From positions 1 to 13,070 of the forward strand of contig CAJUGG010000020.1 in the NCBI GenBank assembly GCA_910585995.1: 13,070 nucleotides of DNA. The letters run 5' to 3'. This DNA is from an uncultured Lachnospiraceae bacterium (lineage in GTDB: Bacteria > Bacillota > Clostridia > Lachnospirales > Lachnospiraceae). A program made the position numbers and the translations under genes. This document shows positions 8,290-13,070 of this stretch, piece by piece (position 1 is the first letter of the stretch; each line of letters starts with the position of its first letter). The notes under the pieces are model-generated. The model was not told the DNA's origin. It was given only the letters and a program-made list of their open reading frames with translations, and searched no databases.

Positions 8290-11075
8290 AACACAAAAGA
8301 AAGATCATAGGCGGATGTGTCCTTATGTGGTTTTTGTGCCAGCAGATAGTGTTCGGCAAAGTGTTTGATGAAGCGCAGGCTGTGCGGTATGAGGAATATG
8401 CGGCTTCTCATACCATCGAAGACTCCACGCTGCTGATTGGGACGTATTTGATTCATCTTCAGGCTCTGACGGATGAACTCTATGAAAAAGCATTGGAGAG
8501 CGCCTCGGATTCCAATCAGATGAATGTTTATTATAAATCTGAACTGGCCTCAGGCACCTGGATGGATATCACAGATGCCGTCGGACTTTCAGATCTGTCC
8601 GGGCAGGGAAGAGTGGCACAGGCAGAAGAGATGGCAGATCTGTGGGTGACTTGCTGTACGGGTTCAGACGGGATCACAAGGGATGCCAGAGATGAACATA
8701 GCATCAATATCTTCAGTGAACCATCCCCCTATGACCTCTACAGCCTGCCGGAGCTAGAGCCTCTGAAGATCCAGTACAGCAATGTGTTTTCCTCAGACAG
8801 TACGGGTGTGGACCGTTATTATTTTAAAAAGCTTCGGGATTTTTTCAGTCTCAATCTGAGAAATGAGACCACAGAGGCCTGTGATCTGCAGCTTCTGGGT
8901 CTTCAGAGCTGCTATGAGAGCCTGAGAGTTTCCAAAGAAGAGGAACTGGCAGAGATTGTCAGCAAACTGATGAGCAAAGTGGATGCGAGACGAAGGGCGG
9001 AGATTTTCTACCGGCTGACGGAGATGGATGGGAATGAATTAAGTATTCTGCAGGATATCTGCGCAGGCTCTCAGTTCTACGAAGACGGCAAAGAGAGCGA
9101 AGATGAGGAAGAGGAAAAAGAAGTTGATAAATATGATGACCAGCAGTTTGTAGAAAATGCAGGTGTGATCGATGCCATCGGCACTTCGATACAAAATTGT
9201 CAGGAAAGTTATATCAAATATTCTGGGACGATGTTAGAAGAAGGAAGTACCATTCTCAAACAGGCAGAGTATGAAAAGAGCATGGCTGTGGTGGAGATGG
9301 CGGCAGGAGGCTACAGCAATGAGATGGAATCTTTGCTGTTAGAGCTTAAACATCTCTATCATATCGAAGAGGATATTGTGGCGGATGCAGATGCAGAGCT
9401 TCTGCTCTTGAATGGAGAACTGATCAGCCAGGCCGATGTAAAATATGCCCAGAAACTCTCGCAGGGGGTCGCAGGGGCCTATGAGACAGCCGTAGCCAAT
9501 CGTTCCGGCCAGACAGTGATCGAACAGGTCTTAGAGGATCAGAAGGCGGATACAGATGCTGCCCGCTTAGAACTTCAGTACCTTTTGCAGGCCAAGACCA
9601 AGCGGCAGCCCGCCAGTGACGCGGCAGAATTTTCCTATCAGAGAATCACCTATGCAGAAGAACTCTATCCCCAAGTGGCCTCAGATGATTTTAAACCGAA
9701 AGCAACGGAGAGCATCGATGCTCATATCCTCTGGCTCAAAGAGCTGGCCCACTCTGTCGAAGAGAAAGAAGAGGATATGGCCTCGGATATGCAGAAATTA
9801 GAGCAGAAAAAGACAAAGCTATTGCAGGAGCAGACAGAGGCGCTGGACCATAACGACCTAAGCAGCGTCAGAAAATACGAAGTGATGATCGCGCAGGTGG
9901 ATCAGGAGATCGAAGAGACGCAGAAGGCTTTGCAGGCGGTTCTTTCAAGCAGCACAAGCTCTGCTGCGGACCGCGCCAGGGCAGCGAATCTGGCAGGCAC
10001 TTCTTCGGTGCTTAACAACATCGGGCGGCTCAAAGACGCTGCACTCTCAGAGATCGCAGAAGGGAATCAAGGTTCCACAGACAGTATCGCCGGTAAGCTT
10101 GACGCGCTGGCGGCCCTGGGCGCAGAGAGTGCAATTCAGGAGATCTGTGACAAGCTGGAGGCATCCGGCACAGACAACCGGGATCTGATCGCCAAGGCGC
10201 AGGAAGCGATCAATGAAAGCAGAGAAAGCAGCCTGCATGGACAATACGGCGGGACTGGCGGAGATGCACAAGGCGCAGAGAGTGCGGCAGGAGAAGGCAG
10301 TGCACAGGGCGGCAGTCAGGGCGGTACGACAAGTGCTGTAGGAGGAGACAGCGGCTCAGGAGGCACAGGTACGAGCGGAGGCAGAACCTCTGAAGACGAA
10401 GCCGGGACAGATGGAAGCCAGACAGACACCGGACCAGCCGGGGATCAGACAGGTGCCGAAGCGGAAGGCGCCGGGGCAGACGGAACAAACAGCGATGCCG
10501 GGGATGGAGATGCCTCTTCGACGATGGATGCAGAAGAAGATCTGATCAATGCAATAGAAAACGGGCTAGAACAGACGTTTGATAATATGAATGACAGCCA
10601 GAAGGCTGCAGCAATCGCAGCGCTTGATTCCCTGGGGCAGTCCGGGAACCAAACAGCCGCGGCCCTGGCCAGAAGACTGGTCAATGAAGGCATTCAGGAA
10701 GGTAATCCCTGGCTGTATCAAAAGCTAAAGAAAGAAGCAGAAAGATACATACCATTGCCTCTGATCGCATCGAGTACAGGATATCGCTATCTCTACAGCG
10801 ATTCCCGCACCGAGGTCCTGTTATCCAAAAAACAGATGGTCTATCGTTTTACCATTCATAGAGGAGAAGTATCACTCTTAGACGGCCAGATCAAAGAACT
10901 GCATGCTCCTGTCAAGATGCAGGACGGGACGCCGTATCTGTCCGAAGAGGATGCTGGATCTTATTTTTCCTGCGAAGCAGTCTATATAGAAAATACAGAT
11001 TATGGCGTATGCCTTGGACCTAAAGCGTCTGTGCTGAAAAAAGCGATTCTGGCAGCCATAGAGGAAGGAGCTTAA
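8286..11075 (+). CDS. Large exported coiled-coil protein with low-complexity linker and copper amine oxidase N-like C-terminus
   Basis: 929 residues with a short signal peptide (K-H-K-R-K, hydrophobic core about 7-18, possible cleavage near residue 24). The first two thirds are mostly helical, with an acidic run (E-D-E-E-E-E-K-E, about 275-282) and a strongly predicted coiled coil at about 482-555. Residues 649-749 are a Gly/Ser/Ala/Asp/Thr-rich linker, after which another helical part follows. The last 95 residues fit a copper-amine-oxidase-N-like domain (L-D-G-Q-I-K, then P-V-K-M-Q-D-G-T-P-Y-L-S), a module common in Firmicute wall-associated proteins. No LPxTG motif or sorting tail is seen. 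The coupled start (AGGAGG at 8276-8281, ATGA overlap) ties it to the TolC-like protein. I infer a partner that projects through or along the wall. No full-length family is recognised. Confidence 0.65.
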   Translation: MKHKRKIIGGCVLMWFLCQQIVFGKVFDEAQAVRYEEYAASHTIEDSTLLIGTYLIHLQALTDELYEKALESASDSNQMNVYYKSELASGTWMDITDAVGLSDLSGQGRVAQAEEMADLWVTCCTGSDGITRDARDEHSINIFSEPSPYDLYSLPELEPLKIQYSNVFSSDSTGVDRYYFKKLRDFFSLNLRNETTEACDLQLLGLQSCYESLRVSKEEELAEIVSKLMSKVDARRRAEIFYRLTEMDGNELSILQDICAGSQFYEDGKESEDEEEEKEVDKYDDQQFVENAGVIDAIGTSIQNCQESYIKYSGTMLEEGSTILKQAEYEKSMAVVEMAAGGYSNEMESLLLELKHLYHIEEDIVADADAELLLLNGELISQADVKYAQKLSQGVAGAYETAVANRSGQTVIEQVLEDQKADTDAARLELQYLLQAKTKRQPASDAAEFSYQRITYAEELYPQVASDDFKPKATESIDAHILWLKELAHSVEEKEEDMASDMQKLEQKKTKLLQEQTEALDHNDLSSVRKYEVMIAQVDQEIEETQKALQAVLSSSTSSAADRARAANLAGTSSVLNNIGRLKDAALSEIAEGNQGSTDSIAGKLDALAALGAESAIQEICDKLEASGTDNRDLIAKAQEAINESRESSLHGQYGGTGGDAQGAESAAGEGSAQGGSQGGTTSAVGGDSGSGGTGTSGGRTSEDEAGTDGSQTDTGPAGDQTGAEAEGAGADGTNSDAGDGDASSTMDAEEDLINAIENGLEQTFDNMNDSQKAAAIAALDSLGQSGNQTAAALARRLVNEGIQEGNPWLYQKLKKEAERYIPLPLIASSTGYRYLYSDSRTEVLLSKKQMVYRFTIHRGEVSLLDGQIKELHAPVKMQDGTPYLSEEDAGSYFSCEAVYIENTDYGVCLGPKASVLKKAILAAIEEGA
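10231..10530 (+). repeat. Low-complexity Gly/Ser/Asp/Thr-rich linker-coding segment
   Basis: About 100 codons inside the coiled-coil protein gene use mainly Gly, Ser, Ala, Asp, Glu, Thr and Gln (for example S-G-S-G-G-T-G-T-S-G-G). The DNA shows runs of GGCAG, GGAGG and GCAGG-like steps but no exact long tandem unit. It reads as a flexible spacer between the coiled-coil part and the C-terminal domain. Such tracts readily vary in length between strains, so copy-number polymorphism is possible. Confidence 0.6.
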
Positions 11076-11080
11076 ACAAC

Positions 11081-11677
11081 ATGGCAGATTATCCCATTAT
11101 CGCAGATGTCAGCTCCTATATCGTACGGACCCTGCGTCAGAAGATGTGTCCGGAGCCGATACCATCTCCCAACAATATCGAGATCTCTTCCCCGGCAGAT
11201 CAGGATGTAGACTATATCTTAGGACTGTATCTGTACGATATCCGGGAAGAGAGCGATGTCACCCAACAGCCCTTTATTCAAAAGGGAAGGGTGCAGCTGC
11301 AAAGACCGCCAAGACCATATGGTCTCTACTATATGGTATTTATTAATGGCTCCTCCCAGATGGGATTAAAGGCGCCGGATATACAGAAAATCATCGGAAG
11401 AGTGGCACAGATTGTAGGTGACAACAATTCAGTCCTTCCGAACCAGCTGCAGTCCTGGCTGGACACGCAGGAACCTCCCATTATACTGTCTCAGGCGAAG
11501 ATAAGTTTGGAGGAAAAAGTGCGGGTGTGGCAGGCGATCAACAAACCTTATCAGATCAGCTTGTTCTATAAGGCGGCGCCCGTATTTCTGTCCAGTGAAG
11601 TGGTAATCAACACGCCGCGCGTGGTGGATGCCAGTTTTGGACTGCATATTGCAGGAGAGGAAGGAGGGGAAGCTTAA
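11081..11677 (+). CDS. Pvc16/DUF4255 family tail-terminator (cap) protein
   Basis: 198 residues, the size of a single DUF4255 (Pvc16 N-terminal) domain. Family-typical features are the opening I-I-A-D-V-S-S-Y-I-V-R-T-L-R, the early phrase Y-I-L-G-L-Y-L-Y-D-I-R-E, the segment R-P-P-R-P-Y-G-L-Y-Y-M-V-F (about 74-88), and the closing P-V-F-L-S-S-E-V-V-I-N-T-P-R-V. In studied extracellular CIS the homologue caps the distal end of the tube and sheath; this is family knowledge, not shown here. It lacks the extra C-terminal domains of longer Pvc16 proteins. A beta-sandwich protein starts 3 bases downstream and might supply that part. AAGGAG at 11065-11070 precedes the ATG by 10 bases, and the upstream gene ends only 5 bases before the start. 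This is the strongest single marker that the locus is a CIS. Confidence 0.87.
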   Translation: MADYPIIADVSSYIVRTLRQKMCPEPIPSPNNIEISSPADQDVDYILGLYLYDIREESDVTQQPFIQKGRVQLQRPPRPYGLYYMVFINGSSQMGLKAPDIQKIIGRVAQIVGDNNSVLPNQLQSWLDTQEPPIILSQAKISLEEKVRVWQAINKPYQISLFYKAAPVFLSSEVVINTPRVVDASFGLHIAGEEGGEA

Positions 11678-11680
11678 CAG

Positions 11681-12418
11681 ATGGAGACATCCAGGATCCG
11701 TTTCCGGCTTGACTTGTTGATCCGGCTGCTGGATACGACGACCGGAGCCGTAGTGGAGGAGAGGAATGTCCGATTTTTCAAACAGAGTGAAGTAGTCCGT
11801 CCTCTTTCCAGAGGCAGCGGCAATTATGTCTTCTTAAACAGTCCGCGGGAGGACTTTGAACTGGACATATTTGTGTATGGATATGATCCCTGTAAGATAT
11901 CGATCCAGTACGAAAAGCTCGATGCACAGATGCCCATACAGGAAGTGTTCCTGATTCCGTCAGAGAATATGCTGAAAGGACAGCCGGTGCGCACGCTCTG
12001 CGGCAGGCTTCCGGGTCTTGCGTCGATACAAGCAGTCAACATGTATGCAACTTGTGGATGCGTCAGCAGCTTTGACGAACGAAGACGGATCCTGAAGCTG
12101 TTTGGCACACATGGTCTGGGGATGGATGGGATCTATTATGGCCTGATTCATCTGGAGAGAGAATCTTATGAACCTTTTACCATTGTGAAAGAAATAGCAA
12201 AGGACGCGGTAAAGATTGAGCATCCTTTCAAAGAACCCTTTTCTGTCAACGCTCCCATATCCAGAGTGATCTTTGGAACAGTCACAAACGAGGGAGATTA
12301 CTGTATCCGGGTAAGGGATGACGGGGAACGCCTTCTCTATCTGGTTCGATATGTGGCAGGTGAAGAAGTGAGATTTCAGATGGTGGATTTCCATCATCCG
12401 GAGCAGACATTACAGTGA
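11681..12418 (+). CDS. Beta-sandwich protein paired with the Pvc16-type cap, function unknown
   Basis: 245 residues, no signal peptide and no membrane helix. Two parts can be seen. Residues 1-95 look like a carboxypeptidase-regulatory-like or related beta-sandwich: R-L-L-D-T-T-T-G-A-V-V-E, then G-N-Y-V-F-L, then V-Y-G-Y-D-P, and closing V-F-L-I-P-S-E. Residues 96-245 form a second domain with C-G-R-L-P-G-L, F-D-E-R-R-R-I-L-K-L-F and a strand-rich end (D-Y-C-I-R-V-R-D-D then Y-L-V-R-Y-V-A). I do not recognise a named family. It sits 3 bases after the cap gene and 11 bases before the PAAR-like gene, so it is probably a tail accessory or the detached second half of a longer cap protein (inference). 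A Shine-Dalgarno site (AAGGAGGGG, 11661-11669) is rather far, 11 bases, from the ATG. Confidence 0.62.
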   Translation: METSRIRFRLDLLIRLLDTTTGAVVEERNVRFFKQSEVVRPLSRGSGNYVFLNSPREDFELDIFVYGYDPCKISIQYEKLDAQMPIQEVFLIPSENMLKGQPVRTLCGRLPGLASIQAVNMYATCGCVSSFDERRRILKLFGTHGLGMDGIYYGLIHLERESYEPFTIVKEIAKDAVKIEHPFKEPFSVNAPISRVIFGTVTNEGDYCIRVRDDGERLLYLVRYVAGEEVRFQMVDFHHPEQTLQ

Positions 12419-12429
12419 GGTGAATCCAT

Positions 12430-12816
12430 ATGGCACAGTTGGTAGTGACAGGAGCGAGTGCGTTGTGTTCGTTTGGCAGTGCGCCAGGAACCATAAGCGC
12501 CGCTTCCCCGGTCTGCATGGCAGAAGGAAAGCCTGTGGCGACGATTCAGGACGCACAGCCGTCCAGCATCACTCCCTTTGGGATGTGCACATCTCTTGCA
12601 AACCCGCAAGTAGCCGCAGCCACCGCAGCCGCCATGGGAGTACTGACTCCCCAGCCCTGCGTCCTGATCCCAGCAGGCACATGGACCCCAACAGCCCCCT
12701 CAGTCCTGATAGGCGGCCAGCCCTGCCTCACAAACGACAGCAAATTAATCTGCTCCAACGGAGGCGGAACCATCAGCATTACCTACCCAGGACAAATAAA
12801 GGCGGCACTATCATGA
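12430..12816 (+). CDS. PAAR-like (DUF4280) spike-tip protein
   Basis: 128 residues, full length for the family. It carries the DUF4280 layout: an early cysteine before G (C13-S-F-G), A-T-I-Q-D-A-Q-P-S-S-I-T-P-F-G-M-C (about 37-53), P-Q-P-C (C77) followed by P-A-G-T-W, the phrase S-V-L-I-G-G-Q-P-C-L, and the closing L-I-C-S-N-G-G-G-T-I-S-I with P-G-Q. Six cysteines (13, 29, 53, 77, 99, 108) may bind a metal or stabilise the cone. PAAR-like proteins sharpen the tip of the injection spike and can carry or recruit effectors; here no effector domain is fused. The start ATG follows AGGTGA (12418-12423). The latter half of the gene is strikingly C-rich at codon level compared with its purine-rich neighbours. 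Its stop overlaps a downstream ATG as ATGA at 12813-12816. Confidence 0.88.
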   Translation: MAQLVVTGASALCSFGSAPGTISAASPVCMAEGKPVATIQDAQPSSITPFGMCTSLANPQVAAATAAAMGVLTPQPCVLIPAGTWTPTAPSVLIGGQPCLTNDSKLICSNGGGTISITYPGQIKAALS

Positions 12817-12842
12817 AGAAGAAACTTGATAAATCAGCGTAA
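12813..12842 (+). pseudogene. Nine-codon ORF coupled to the PAAR-like stop, probable remnant start of an interrupted gene
   Basis: The ATG at 12813 overlaps the PAAR-like stop in the same ATGA arrangement as the 6247 and 8286 junctions. The frame reads M-K-K-K-L-D-K-S-A and then stops at the TAA inside the array motif AAATCAGCGTAAG. The likely interpretation is that a following gene once began here and was broken by the array; a chance start codon is the alternative. No Shine-Dalgarno site of note precedes it beyond AAAGG at 12799-12803. Confidence 0.3.
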
Positions 12843-12919
12843 GTTTTTACAGAACCCGGAAGAATGTCAGGACGCAAAGCGACCGGACATTCTTCCAGAG
12901 ACAGGGTTCTGGAAAAACT
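12842..12919. other. Long nested hairpin of array unit 1
   Basis: AGTTTTT (12842-12848) pairs with AAAAACT (12913-12919); after one A-G mismatch, CAGAACCC (12850-12857) pairs with GGGTTCTG (12904-12911); a one-sided bulge AGAGACA (12897-12903) follows; then GGAAGAATGTC (12858-12868) pairs with GACATTCTTCC (12886-12896). The tip holds GG-A-CGC-AAA-GCG-A-CC (12870-12884). It is not a plain intrinsic terminator because no T-run follows the 3' arm on either strand; the outer T-run lies in the stem itself. Confidence 0.72.
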
Positions 12920-12944
12920 GGAGCGGAACTTAAAATCAGCGTAA

Positions 12945-13023
12945 GCCCGGATCGTGCCCGGAAGGAGTTTTGGACGCAGAAGGCGTCAAAAAGTGCTTCC
13001 AGATGAAGGGGTACGAGAAGGGC
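12945..13023. other. Matching nested hairpin of array unit 2 with different stem sequences
   Basis: GCCC (12945-12948) pairs with GGGC (13020-13023); an internal loop GGAT/AGAA follows; CGTGCCC (12953-12959) pairs with GGGTACG (13009-13015) using one G-T pair; the one-sided bulge AGATGAAG (13001-13008) occupies the place of the unit 1 bulge; GGAAG (12960-12964) pairs with CTTCC (12996-13000); then TTTT and GACGC (12968-12977) pair with GCGTC and AAAA (12983-12992) around a G-A mismatch. The architecture equals unit 1 while the outer and apical stem sequences differ. Confidence 0.66.
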
Positions 13024-13070
13024 AGGAGCGGAACTTAAATCAGCGTAAGCCCGGATCGTGCCCGGAAGGA

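Larger units (their letters stand above)
12823..13070. repeat. Tandem array of about 103-base structured units, cut by the window edge
   Basis: The motif AAATCAGCGTAAG occurs at 12831, 12933 and 13037, so the spacing is 102 and 104 bases. A longer linker, GGAGCGGAACTTA(A)AATCAGCGTAAG, is nearly identical at 12920-12945 and 13025-13049. In the first copy only AACTT and AAATCAGCGTAAG are kept. From 12935 and 13038 respectively the second and third copies match base for base up to the window end. The unit interiors between linkers differ in sequence but share a hairpin layout (see separate entries). No long gene is convincing here: short frames are open on the plus strand but lack ribosome binding sites. 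The array probably continues to the right. Confidence 0.72.

Noticed and set aside
12842..12919. Hairpin of array unit 1 as the operon's Rho-independent terminator
   Set aside because: No T-run follows the 3' arm on the plus strand, and the same architecture recurs in the next unit, so it is better read as a repeated structured element. Some stopping of transcription there cannot be excluded.
12823..13070. CRISPR array
   Set aside because: Units are about 103 bases with structured, mutually similar interiors rather than 25-40 base repeats with unrelated spacers, and no cas genes are in view.
12823..13070. Integron attC-like cassette sites
   Set aside because: Imperfect palindromes of suitable size are present, but the paired GTTRRRY/RYYYAAC core sites are not, and no cassette genes sit between them.

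Overview
The window reads as one long plus-strand operon. It belongs to a contractile injection system (CIS, phage-tail-like) locus, probably of a Clostridia/Lachnospiraceae-type Firmicute. The taxon is an inference from strong purine-rich Shine-Dalgarno sites, TTG start use, tight gene packing and a copper-amine-oxidase-N-like wall-type domain. No ribosomal or other taxonomic marker is present. The CIS identity rests on three genes: a Pvc16-type (DUF4255) cap protein at 11081-11677, a PAAR-like (DUF4280) spike-tip protein at 12430-12816, and a large structural protein entering from the left edge (1-1653) with a G-V-A-V-D-P-x-G-R-E motif that I associate with CIS/phage-tail accessory proteins. 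Sheath, tube, baseplate and AAA+ ATPase genes are not here and would be expected upstream.

Between those conventional parts sits a block of about 9.4 kb (1697-11075) with five membrane or exported proteins that are not part of the textbook CIS set. They are: a single-pass protein with a degenerate kinase-like cytosolic domain; a four-pass protein with extracytoplasmic sensor regions, a degenerate class III adenylate-cyclase-like domain and C-terminal TPR; a single-pass protein with 24-residue MORN repeats outside the membrane; a secreted TolC-like (outer membrane efflux protein, OEP) helical protein; and a secreted 929-residue coiled-coil protein with a Gly/Ser/Asp-rich linker and a copper-amine-oxidase-N-like end. 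MORN, TolC-like and coiled-coil genes are joined by ATGA overlaps (6247-6250 and 8286-8289), so they are probably made in fixed proportion.

My reading, which is inference, is that this block encodes an envelope-spanning anchor and signalling complex that docks or gates a CIS at the membrane and wall of a monoderm cell. The pseudokinase and pseudocyclase would be inside or at the membrane, the MORN domain just outside, and the TolC-like and coiled-coil proteins would form a channel or collar through the wall.

After the PAAR-like gene, the last 250 bases hold no convincing full gene. They carry a tandem array with a period near 103 bases. Two unit interiors differ in sequence but fold into the same nested hairpin, with compensatory changes in the stems. 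A third unit is cut by the window edge. A nine-codon ORF coupled to the PAAR-like stop codon ends inside the first array motif and looks like the start of an interrupted gene.
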